Assembly: GCF_003711225.1 (NCBI RefSeq) | Contig: NZ_CP031030.1 | Span: 5,671,001-5,735,000 of the forward strand | Direction of reading: 5' to 3' | Source of the DNA: Runella sp. SP2 | GTDB taxonomy: Bacteria; Bacteroidota; Bacteroidia; Cytophagales; Spirosomataceae | Length of the DNA: 64,000 nt | Part shown: piece by piece, positions 7,453 to 15,376 of the stretch | How positions within the stretch are numbered: the first letter of the stretch is position 1 | How the letters are laid out: the number at the start of each line of letters is the position of its first letter | Translations under genes and position numbers: made by a program | The notes under the pieces: generated by a model | What the model was told of the DNA's origin: nothing | The model's input: only the letters and a program-made list of their open reading frames with translations | Database searches by the model: none

Positions 7453-9930
7453 CTAACGATTTTTTCGCTTCAGTTGCAAATAATCCAAGAAGTAAATCAC
7501 TTTTACCGAAATATTGTTGTTTTGGTCGGCTTGAAGGGTGTTTTGGAGGTTATCAAAATACCGTTCGTCCACGAGGCTAGAGCTATGGAAAGTAGCATTT
7601 TTCCAAACAGCATTGAAGAAACTACCTGGCGCAAACTGCCACGTATAGACCATGTCCACGTTGAAGAAATTGACGTTTCGGTTGAGTGGGTCACTCAATT
7701 TGGCGCGCGGCTCCAACGAACCGTCTTTCTGCAAGGTAAAAAACTCCTTATTGTTGACGACACTCGAATAATGCCGCGCTCTGAAGGTCAACCACATTTT
7801 GTTGGTAAAGCTGTATTTGAGGTTCACGACGTTGTTGATGGTGTTGACTTTACGCAGCGCCATCACGATGCTGTTATCGTCCAAAATCGTGGTAAAACCA
7901 ATACTGCGCGGCCGAGGTTCTAACCCAAGCAGGTGACTTACCGATAATTTACTGTTGAATCGGTAAGTTTGGTTGATGTATAAATCCAAGCCGTTTAGCT
8001 GGTAGAAATTGACGAAAGCGCGCTCAAATGCCTCCACCGAATAAGAGTATTTTTTGGCAGGGTTGCTTTCTATCCAGCCGCCGACCGTCACGCTATTGCC
8101 ACGGGCATACATGTAGCCCGTTTTGCGTGGTTCGTAGAAATCGTTCTCTTTCGGGCGGAAATTAAGCATCAATCCAAACCAAATCAGTTTTTTGGTCTGG
8201 GCATTAAAATTAAACTGCACCCGCGATTGCTGGTACTTCGATTTGATGTCACCAATAGGCGAATACAACGAACTTATGTTGGCATTGAGATTCAAAAAGA
8301 TTCGGTTATACCACCCTTTGGGTTCGGTGTAGCGGTAACCTACGTACATGCGGTGATTGATGAAGTTGTTGTTGGTAAAGTACCCTAAATCATTGCTTGT
8401 AAACTTGGTATCTGTCAATTCTTGGGCTGCGTTGAACGTAAAACGACCACTTGTTTTGGCAAACGAAATGGTGTGACTATAGCCTGTGCTGTTGTCGGCC
8501 GTGTTTTTAAAATTTAAACGACTAACGGCCGCGCTTCCCGCCAAGTTGTAGGTATTGGTTTTGTCAAAAAAGCTAAACAAACCCGCGCTTACATTGGCGT
8601 TGTAGTTGTTGTTTCCTCGAATAACGCTCGTGTTGACAAAACTCACGCTGGAGTTGTGTTTGAAGGTTTGGTCTAACACCGCAATGTTGTAATTGGTGGT
8701 TGGGTCGGTTTCAAAGCGTCGGGTTTGGCCCGTTTCAGTGTTTTCAATCACGGCGTATTGGGGGCGAGTAATGGCGTTCAGAACCCCGATTCCCAGCCCA
8801 TTTTTGGTACGTCCCGAAATTTTGGTAGCATTGAGAAGCTTCGACTCCGTGGGGTTTTTCGTCACTCTTTCTCCAACTTCTAAATCATCATAAGCACGTC
8901 CCAAATGAATCGGTGTTCCGCCAATTCGGCGCGAATAAAACAAGTTCCCTTTGTTGAACAACTCCGTCCCTTCGGTAAAAAAGGTACGGTTTTCGTTGAA
9001 TTTTACCTCAAACGGACTCAAGTTCAACACTTGATTGTCGCTTTGTACTTGCCCAAAATCAGGAATAAGCGTGGCATCAAGCGTAAATGCTTGGCTCAGT
9101 CCTACTTTTACGTCCATCCCGCCAGACATTTGGTGCGTCCAATCCTTTTGGGCAGGTTGGGTGGTTGGAAAATGGTTGGCATAGACCGAGAAATAAGGCG
9201 AAAATTGCAAACGCAACGGCGGTTTAATATCCTTAATTCCCGTCCATAGCCCTTCTTGGGTCAAAAAGCCGTTGACATTGGGGTCAATGGCATTCCAAGT
9301 ATATTGTTGTTCGGTTTTTCGACGGCGGCGGGTGATGTTTAGCCCCCAATCTTGTACGTTGGATTTGCTAAAACGAATGGCCGAGTATGGTAAAAACACC
9401 TCAAACGACCAGCCTTTGTCGTGCATCACCACGGCGCTTTGCCATACGGCATTCCAGCTAAAATCTTCTCCACCGTTATCGCTGTTGGTGTTAGACGTCA
9501 TTTTGGCGTCCCATTGCTCGCCCAGCGGCGTTACAAAATACTCAAAGCCATTAAGTTTGTCGTTGTAAGTATCGAAGATAATACCGATGTAATCGTTCAT
9601 CCCAAATCCGTCCCGACCTTTGAGTTCTTTTGAAATACTGTCGAGGCTACGTTCGTAACAGGTTCCACCAAAATAAATCCCTTCGTCGTTGTACATCAAG
9701 AAGGTTTCGGTGTGGTTGCCTTGCTCTTCTTTGCGTCCAATCACGGGGCGAAATTCGGTGTAATCGTCCGCTTTGGCGGCTTCCTTCCACGCAGGGTCGT
9801 TTAGTTTTCCATCAATCAATACGGGCAGGGTAGTGCGTTGGGCGGGAAGTTTTTTGGAAATTACTTGCCCCATAAGGAGAGAGGTTTGCACCAACGCAAA
9901 CCCCCAAAAAAGAATAAATGTCTTTTTCAT
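7453..9930 (-). CDS. DUF5916 outer-membrane-associated protein with CBM9-like N-domain
   Basis: 825 residues. After a signal peptide (MKKTFILFWGFALVQTSLLMGQ) comes a carbohydrate-binding family 9-like domain (about residues 35-225). It contains IDGKLNDPAWKEA, the YNDEGIYFGGTCYE strand and the FEVFLPYSAIRF block that open this family. The rest (about 250-825) is rich in alternating aromatic strands and matches the DUF5916 family, predicted to form an outer-membrane barrel-like region. Biochemical function is unknown. A -7-like hexamer (TAGTTTTG, 9973-9980) lies 43 bases before the start. The gene is monocistronic. Confidence 0.85.
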   Translation of the reverse strand: MKKTFILFWGFALVQTSLLMGQVISKKLPAQRTTLPVLIDGKLNDPAWKEAAKADDYTEFRPVIGRKEEQGNHTETFLMYNDEGIYFGGTCYERSLDSISKELKGRDGFGMNDYIGIIFDTYNDKLNGFEYFVTPLGEQWDAKMTSNTNSDNGGEDFSWNAVWQSAVVMHDKGWSFEVFLPYSAIRFSKSNVQDWGLNITRRRRKTEQQYTWNAIDPNVNGFLTQEGLWTGIKDIKPPLRLQFSPYFSVYANHFPTTQPAQKDWTHQMSGGMDVKVGLSQAFTLDATLIPDFGQVQSDNQVLNLSPFEVKFNENRTFFTEGTELFNKGNLFYSRRIGGTPIHLGRAYDDLEVGERVTKNPTESKLLNATKISGRTKNGLGIGVLNAITRPQYAVIENTETGQTRRFETDPTTNYNIAVLDQTFKHNSSVSFVNTSVIRGNNNYNANVSAGLFSFFDKTNTYNLAGSAAVSRLNFKNTADNSTGYSHTISFAKTSGRFTFNAAQELTDTKFTSNDLGYFTNNNFINHRMYVGYRYTEPKGWYNRIFLNLNANISSLYSPIGDIKSKYQQSRVQFNFNAQTKKLIWFGLMLNFRPKENDFYEPRKTGYMYARGNSVTVGGWIESNPAKKYSYSVEAFERAFVNFYQLNGLDLYINQTYRFNSKLSVSHLLGLEPRPRSIGFTTILDDNSIVMALRKVNTINNVVNLKYSFTNKMWLTFRARHYSSVVNNKEFFTLQKDGSLEPRAKLSDPLNRNVNFFNVDMVYTWQFAPGSFFNAVWKNATFHSSSLVDERYFDNLQNTLQADQNNNISVKVIYFLDYLQLKRKNR

Positions 9931-9972
9931 CGACTGTTTAGGTAATGAGAATGGCTGTAAAAATTAACTACA

Positions 9973-9980
9973 CAAAACTA
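9973..9980 (-). promoter_or_regulatory. Candidate Bacteroidota -7 box for the DUF5916 gene
   Basis: On the minus strand this reads TAGTTTTG and fits the Bacteroidota -7 consensus TAnnTTTG at a reasonable distance from the start codon. No convincing -33 element is seen, so support is modest. Confidence 0.35.
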
Positions 9981-10118
9981 CTTCAAACTCTTTTGGCGGG
10001 GCTGTTAAAGAAACTTAAAAAATGGCTGTTGGAATAAAGATGTATTTCAAAGAGCATTCGTTGCATAAAGCTTCATTTATTTTGAACTACAGAAATTTGA
10101 CGTGAATACTCTTTATTC

Positions 10119-10156
10119 AAAAAAAAGTTACCGAAGATTTTTCTTTCTTCGGTAAC
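10119..10156 (-). terminator. Rho-independent terminator ending the permease array
   Basis: An 11-bp perfect stem (GTTACCGAAGA 10127-10137 with TCTTCGGTAAC 10146-10156) is followed, on the minus strand, by eight T. It lies 28 bases beyond the stop codon of the last permease and marks the left edge of the array. Confidence 0.85.
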
Positions 10157-10183
10157 AAGTGGATATAGCAACAGGTGTATTCT

Positions 10184-12613
10184 TTATTCTGACTTCAAGC
10201 TTTTGACAGGATTGGTCAGAGCGGCTCGAACCGATTGATAACTTACCGATACAAACGTAATGAGGAGCGCAATGATGCCCGTGGCAATAAAATACCACCA
10301 TTCGATGGTCGTTCGATACACAAAATCATTGAGCCACTGCTTCATCAAATAGTACGCGACAGGAAAGGCAATAAACATCGAAACGACCACTAATTTGATA
10401 AAGTCCTTGGAAATCATCAGGGTAATGTGGCTTACGGTAGCTCCCAACACTTTACGAATACCGATTTCTTTGACGCGTTGTTCGGCCACAAATGTCACCA
10501 ATCCAAACACGCCTAAGCAAGCAATAAAGATGGAAAGCATCGAAGCAATGCGGTACAATAAGCCCAATTGTTGCTCAGTCTTATAATATTTATCCAATTT
10601 ATCTTCCAAGAAGCTACCATTTACAACTACTTCTGGGAAAACTTCACCATATATTTTTTCGATTTTGGCGACCGTTTCGGTAAGGTTGGCGGAGGTTATT
10701 TTCACTCCACTTCTCCAATGGTATTTTTCTAGTTTGGCAATCATCACGGGGCGAATGGCATCGCGGGCCGACCCAACCTGAAAGTCTTTGACCACCGCTA
10801 CAATCGGCGCGGGATCCCACCCACCTACTCTGATCATTTTGCCAATGGCCATTTCAGGATTTTTGACGTTCAATTTTTTCAAAATAGTCTCATTCACAAT
10901 GATTTTACGCAATGTATCGCTCACTAAATACGGGCTACCTGCAATGATTTTTAAGCCGTAGGTAGCGGCGTAGTCACCATCGGCAAGCTTCAAATCAGAG
11001 TTAAACGGAGCATCTTTGGGCGAATTATCGTACGAAAAGTTTACCTGCCAATTGTTTTGCGACGAAGGCTCGTCGCTCGAAAACGACACCGCTTCTACTT
11101 CCGAAAGTTGTTTGAGACGGTTGCGAAAGAGGTCATAACGGTTTCGGTACTCCACGTCCATCGCCAAGGTATATACGCCCGTTTTTTTGAAGCCTAAATC
11201 CATTTTACTGATAAACTCCATTTGCTGAAAGTTGACAATGGTGCCAAAAATCATCACCAAGGCAATTGTAAACTGAAAGACAATCAGCCCCTGACGCAAA
11301 GAAACTCGCCCTGTCCAATTGGTTTTGGCTTTCTGACGAAACGCATCCAACGGTGAAAAGGATGAAAGAATGGAAGCGGGATAAATGCCTGACAAAATAT
11401 TAATCACAAAAAACAACACTCCTACAAACACCCAAAGCATGGGTTCTGAAAAAGGTTGGGCTTCGCTCGGAAAGTCAAATAACTGAGTAAGCAAAGGCAG
11501 CGCCATCGAGGCCAAAGTGAGCCCCAAACCAATCGCAATACCGACCACCACCACAGTTTCAATCATAAACTGGCTCACCAACTGACGATTGGCACTTCCA
11601 AGGGTTTTGCGAACACCCACTTCTTTGGCGCGCTTGCTGGCAATGGCCGTAGAAATGTTGATAAAATTGATGCAAGCCATTAAAATAATCAGTACTCCGA
11701 CGAGTGCTACCCCGATAAGCTTGTTTTTGGAAACAACGCGGTCGCTGTAGTTGCCATAACGGTCGTCGTAGTGAACAGTAGAAAGCGCTACGGCTGAATG
11801 TTCTTTTTTATCGTTGGTATCCTCAGTGTAGTGTTTTAAACCAAAGGTTTTGAGCAACTTATTGACATTGTCAGCCGAAAAGCCTTTGGGCAGCAACACG
11901 TAAATATTGTCCATGCTACTGGTAGAACCCCAATCACTAAACGTACCAAAGCCAAAAGTGGCAGGGTTTTTTCGTTTTGTTTCGTACGAGAAAAGGATAT
12001 TTACGGGAAAATCGGTATTGAGAGGTGCGTCCTTCAGGATACCTGCCACGCGCATCGTTATTACGTTGTTGACTTTGACGTATTTCCCTACAGCATCCGT
12101 GTAATTTCCAAAGTACTTACTGGCGTATTTTTTGGTCAACACCACTACGTTGGGCTCTTTCAGCACCTGAGGTGTTCCGATAAGCCACTGATAATCAAAC
12201 ACGTCAAAAAACTCGGGGCCTGCACAAATTCCCTGTTTTTCTTCATTATATTTCACGGAAGTATTGGTGCTTTTGGCGTCGTTGCCAAGCACCGTAATCT
12301 GCGGGTCAATCGTTCCGCACAAAGGCACTACCTTTTCAAACTGCGGGATGTCTTGCGGCAAGGCATCCACCATCGCTAACGGAGCTCCAGAGGTATGCTC
12401 TACATTGCCATCGGCGTAGGTATTCTTCCGAACAATGCGGTAAATACGGTCACTTTTTTCGTGAAATGTATCATAGCTCAACTCAAAATGAATTAAGGAA
12501 AAAAGGAGCACAACTGCCGCCACACCAATCGCCAGTCCTGCCACATTAATGACCGAATAGACACGATTTTTTGAGAGGTTTCTCCACGCGATTTTGAAGT
12601 AGTTCTTTAGCAT
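10184..12613 (-). CDS. Permease A4: MacB/FtsX-type ABC permease without prefix domain
   Basis: 809 residues and the only permease in the array lacking the N-terminal prefix; it begins directly with MLKNYFKIAWRNL. Order: transmembrane helix 1, MacB-type periplasmic domain, a first FtsX block with the cytoplasmic motif RAKEVGVRKTLGS, a second periplasmic domain, and a second FtsX block with RVKEIGIRKVLGA. The body resembles permease B2 more than its immediate neighbours (shared stretches such as NETxxKKLNV and VVKDF). It is separated by 171 bases from the preceding gene and carries its own palindrome pair, IHF-like site and -24 element (12658-12774), so it is a separate transcription unit. No ATPase partner is adjacent; an energising subunit, if any, must come from elsewhere. 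Confidence 0.88.
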   Translation of the reverse strand: MLKNYFKIAWRNLSKNRVYSVINVAGLAIGVAAVVLLFSLIHFELSYDTFHEKSDRIYRIVRKNTYADGNVEHTSGAPLAMVDALPQDIPQFEKVVPLCGTIDPQITVLGNDAKSTNTSVKYNEEKQGICAGPEFFDVFDYQWLIGTPQVLKEPNVVVLTKKYASKYFGNYTDAVGKYVKVNNVITMRVAGILKDAPLNTDFPVNILFSYETKRKNPATFGFGTFSDWGSTSSMDNIYVLLPKGFSADNVNKLLKTFGLKHYTEDTNDKKEHSAVALSTVHYDDRYGNYSDRVVSKNKLIGVALVGVLIILMACINFINISTAIASKRAKEVGVRKTLGSANRQLVSQFMIETVVVVGIAIGLGLTLASMALPLLTQLFDFPSEAQPFSEPMLWVFVGVLFFVINILSGIYPASILSSFSPLDAFRQKAKTNWTGRVSLRQGLIVFQFTIALVMIFGTIVNFQQMEFISKMDLGFKKTGVYTLAMDVEYRNRYDLFRNRLKQLSEVEAVSFSSDEPSSQNNWQVNFSYDNSPKDAPFNSDLKLADGDYAATYGLKIIAGSPYLVSDTLRKIIVNETILKKLNVKNPEMAIGKMIRVGGWDPAPIVAVVKDFQVGSARDAIRPVMIAKLEKYHWRSGVKITSANLTETVAKIEKIYGEVFPEVVVNGSFLEDKLDKYYKTEQQLGLLYRIASMLSIFIACLGVFGLVTFVAEQRVKEIGIRKVLGATVSHITLMISKDFIKLVVVSMFIAFPVAYYLMKQWLNDFVYRTTIEWWYFIATGIIALLITFVSVSYQSVRAALTNPVKSLKSE

Positions 12614-12657
12614 AGGTTCAAGTCTCAGTTTTTACAGAATACTTTTTCAAAAAAACC

Positions 12658-12673
12658 GTCAAATAGCTTGCCA
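12658..12673 (-). promoter_or_regulatory. Sigma-54-type -24/-12 promoter of permease A4
   Basis: On the minus strand this reads TGGCAAG-CTAT-TTGAC, aligning with the sigma-54 consensus TGGCAC-N5-TTGC. The GG doublet is intact; the -12 GC is GA. The predicted start of transcription is near 12648, leaving a short leader of about 35 nt. Confidence 0.6.
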
Positions 12674-12690
12674 AGTACCAAACACTGAGA

Positions 12691-12703
12691 CAACACACTG
12701 ATT
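12691..12703 (-). promoter_or_regulatory. IHF-like site between enhancer and promoter of permease A4
   Basis: Minus strand AATCAGTGTGTTG against the IHF consensus WATCAANNNNTTR, one mismatch. It starts 20 bases upstream of the GG of the -24 box, the same distance as the matching site at 31630. Confidence 0.4.
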
Positions 12704-12738
12704 ATCAATAGCATAAAAAAGCAAAAACTAGCCTTAAA

Positions 12739-12774
12739 TGTCCGTTTTCGTACACGATTGTACGCCAAAGGACA
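12739..12774 (-). promoter_or_regulatory. Tandem 16-bp palindromes (putative enhancer) of permease A4
   Basis: Two sites, 12739-12754 and 12759-12774, each of form TGT(C/A)C-N6-G(G/T)ACA, 4 bp apart (20 bp centre to centre, two helical turns). They lie about 67 bp upstream of the -24 GG. The same pair occurs in front of the four PadR-headed units. Confidence 0.65.
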
Positions 12775-12784
12775 TACGGATTGT

Positions 12785-15376
12785 TTATTCCGATTTCAAT
12801 GTTTTGGCAGGATTGGTTTGTACCGCCCGCCAGGAAAAATAACCCACGATAGCCAACGAAACACCCAGAACCAGTAAAAGAAGAGCCACCATCGTGAAAT
12901 AGCTAACGCCGTTGTGGAATACAAGGTAACTATTCATGTACAGCCCTACTGCCACTCCCAGCGGAACTGCAACGACAGCCGCAATGCTAAGCAGTTTAAT
13001 AAAATCGGCGGCCATCAGTCTCATCACTTCTTCCGCAGTGGCTCCAATTACTTTGCGGATGCCAATTTCTTTGGTTCGCTTCTCTAAACTGTACGTCAGA
13101 ATGCCAATAAGGCCCAAAATAGCTACCACAAAAATGACAATGCTTTGCATACCCGCAAACTGCATGTCTTCGTAGGGATAATAACGCTCATACATGTCGG
13201 TATCAAGCCACGACGCATTCATTTCGACGTACGGATGGTGTTTTTCCCAAAGCGAGGCCAAGGTAGCTTCTAAAGATGCTCGGTCGGTGGCGGGCGACGT
13301 CTTCACGCACATCACCCTAAATGCCGCAGGCTGGTACTGAAACACGACGGGTTCGATTTTGTGTTCATAATCGTAGTGGCAAAAATTGGCTACCACCCCA
13401 ACAATCGTCGCCGAAACGGTATCGTTCAAAACGATGAGTTTCCCAATCGCCTCTTGGTCAGCACCTAAGCGCAAATGCTCTACCGTTTTTTGATTCACTA
13501 CCACTAAGGGCAAAGCCGTTTCAGACTTACTTTCGGGCAGGTTTTTACCCGCTACTATTTTTAGCCCCATGTTGTCGATAAACTGGTGGTCAGCCGCGTA
13601 AAAAAACGCGGGTTTGGGTGCTTCATTTTTGGTGTTTTTTATCCCAATATAAGGAGGAGTATTGCCAAAGCTCAGTGATGTGTAGCCGATTTTTTCAACT
13701 TCTTTGACAGTGCTTACCTCCGCCGCAAAGCGTTCGCTAGGCGTTCCTGTCAGGTGAATGTTCAATCTATTTTCGCGTTGGTAATTTTCGTTGTCATTGG
13801 CCATGTACGCTATTTGGTGGTACGCGTGCCCAATGAAAAAAATATACACCAGTGCAATCGTAAACTGAACAATTATCAGCGATTTACGAAAACCTATTTT
13901 ACCAAAACTCGCGGGCGAGACACTCCCTTTGAGTACTTTGATGGGCTGATAAGAAGACAATACCAAACTCGGAGAAGCCCCCGCAATGATTCCCAAAATG
14001 AAGTTAAAGCCCAAAAACAGCAGGATAAGATATTCCCAATGGTCAATCTCCCACGTAAGCCAAGAAACGTGAATAAACGTTTTTATCATCCACAGAAACA
14101 ACAACCCCATGCCGAGGGCGAGGTACGAAATCAGCACCGATTCGGTCAAAAACTGAAAAATGATTTGCGATTTGGTAGCCCCCGCTACTTTTCTTACGCC
14201 TACTTCGCGGCTTCGGTTCATCGAACGAGCCAGCGTGAGGTTGATGTAGTTTAAGGCTGCGAGAACAAGAATAATCAACTGAAACCCAAAATTGATGTAA
14301 ATGCTTCGGACGTCTTGAACGTAGGGGTCATTTTTCAATTCTTTTTCCGAAGGTGAAATCTCACCCAAGGCTTGTGCCTGAAAAGCCAAACCCTTTCCTG
14401 CCGCTGTGCCCAGCAATTTGTTGACTTCGCTCGAAGTTGCGCCCAATTGTTTGTTAAATGACGCGATGCTTCGCCCTTTCGATAGCTTGACAAAAGTATG
14501 GGCCTTTAATTCCGACCATTCTTTTGTTTTTTCACCACCGCTCAGGTATCCCGCTAAAGGCACCAGCACATCGGTTCTAAACTGCGTTTTTTGCTGGTTA
14601 AAAGGCTTCAAAACGCCCACTACTTTAAAACCACCGTAAGTTGGATGTTCCAAAATTCGTCCGATTGGATTTACTTCTTTAAAAAACCATTCGGCGGTCT
14701 CGTGGGTAAGCACCACGGTATTGGCTTCTACGGGATAGCTGCCTTTTTCCAAAGGAAAATGAAAGACTTGAAAAAAGGCCGCATCGGTGTAAATCGCCCG
14801 TACGTTTTTGGTTTTGATTCCGCTACTCAACACCCATTTAGAATCACGAACAAGCGTCGTGGATTGTTCGATACCCGCCCATTTTTCCTTGATGTATTTC
14901 CCCAACGCTACGGGACTCGACGCCCAGTGCGTCATTTCTCCATCTTCTTGCTTTTCATCGGTGATGATTCGGACGATGCGGTCGCTTTCTTGGTGAAAAT
15001 TATCGTATTCGTAATAAGAAACGATTTGAATCAACGCCATTAGTGCCGACGGCAACGCAAGACTCAGACCAAGCAGGTTGATAAAAGAAAACAATTTGTA
15101 TTTCAGCGCATTACGAAAAGCGATTTTGAAATAATTACGTATCATCGTTGGACTGTATAAATAGGTTGTGGGATACTGAGACCGTTTGTCTTTGGCAAAT
15201 GGCCGTAAAAGTTTGATGGCATTCAAGGTATATTTCCAATTGGCTTTGCGCTGGCCAACGGTAGCTACCCAATGGCTGTATAATTCCAATAAATCACCTT
15301 CTACCTCCTCAGAAGTGTTGGGGTCGGCCCACCATCTCAGCAGTGTTCTGGCCCAGCGTGGTGGTGTGTGCGCCAT
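12785..15376 (-). CDS. Permease A3: prefix-domain MacB/FtsX permease
   Basis: 863 residues; third gene after PadR A. The prefix (about 1-80: PPRWARTLLRWW, EEVEGDLLELY) is almost identical to that of A2, and the two genes share a near-identical 265-bp DNA block here (15112-15376 and 17731-17995). The body is divergent: cytoplasmic motifs are NRSREVGVRKVAGAT and RTKEIGIRKVIGAT, and the first periplasmic domain is unlike A1 or A2. The ATG immediately precedes the stop codon of A2, with no spacer base, so translation is probably coupled. The next downstream gene (A4) has its own promoter and no terminator is visible between them. Confidence 0.88.
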   Translation of the reverse strand: MAHTPPRWARTLLRWWADPNTSEEVEGDLLELYSHWVATVGQRKANWKYTLNAIKLLRPFAKDKRSQYPTTYLYSPTMIRNYFKIAFRNALKYKLFSFINLLGLSLALPSALMALIQIVSYYEYDNFHQESDRIVRIITDEKQEDGEMTHWASSPVALGKYIKEKWAGIEQSTTLVRDSKWVLSSGIKTKNVRAIYTDAAFFQVFHFPLEKGSYPVEANTVVLTHETAEWFFKEVNPIGRILEHPTYGGFKVVGVLKPFNQQKTQFRTDVLVPLAGYLSGGEKTKEWSELKAHTFVKLSKGRSIASFNKQLGATSSEVNKLLGTAAGKGLAFQAQALGEISPSEKELKNDPYVQDVRSIYINFGFQLIILVLAALNYINLTLARSMNRSREVGVRKVAGATKSQIIFQFLTESVLISYLALGMGLLFLWMIKTFIHVSWLTWEIDHWEYLILLFLGFNFILGIIAGASPSLVLSSYQPIKVLKGSVSPASFGKIGFRKSLIIVQFTIALVYIFFIGHAYHQIAYMANDNENYQRENRLNIHLTGTPSERFAAEVSTVKEVEKIGYTSLSFGNTPPYIGIKNTKNEAPKPAFFYAADHQFIDNMGLKIVAGKNLPESKSETALPLVVVNQKTVEHLRLGADQEAIGKLIVLNDTVSATIVGVVANFCHYDYEHKIEPVVFQYQPAAFRVMCVKTSPATDRASLEATLASLWEKHHPYVEMNASWLDTDMYERYYPYEDMQFAGMQSIVIFVVAILGLIGILTYSLEKRTKEIGIRKVIGATAEEVMRLMAADFIKLLSIAAVVAVPLGVAVGLYMNSYLVFHNGVSYFTMVALLLLVLGVSLAIVGYFSWRAVQTNPAKTLKSE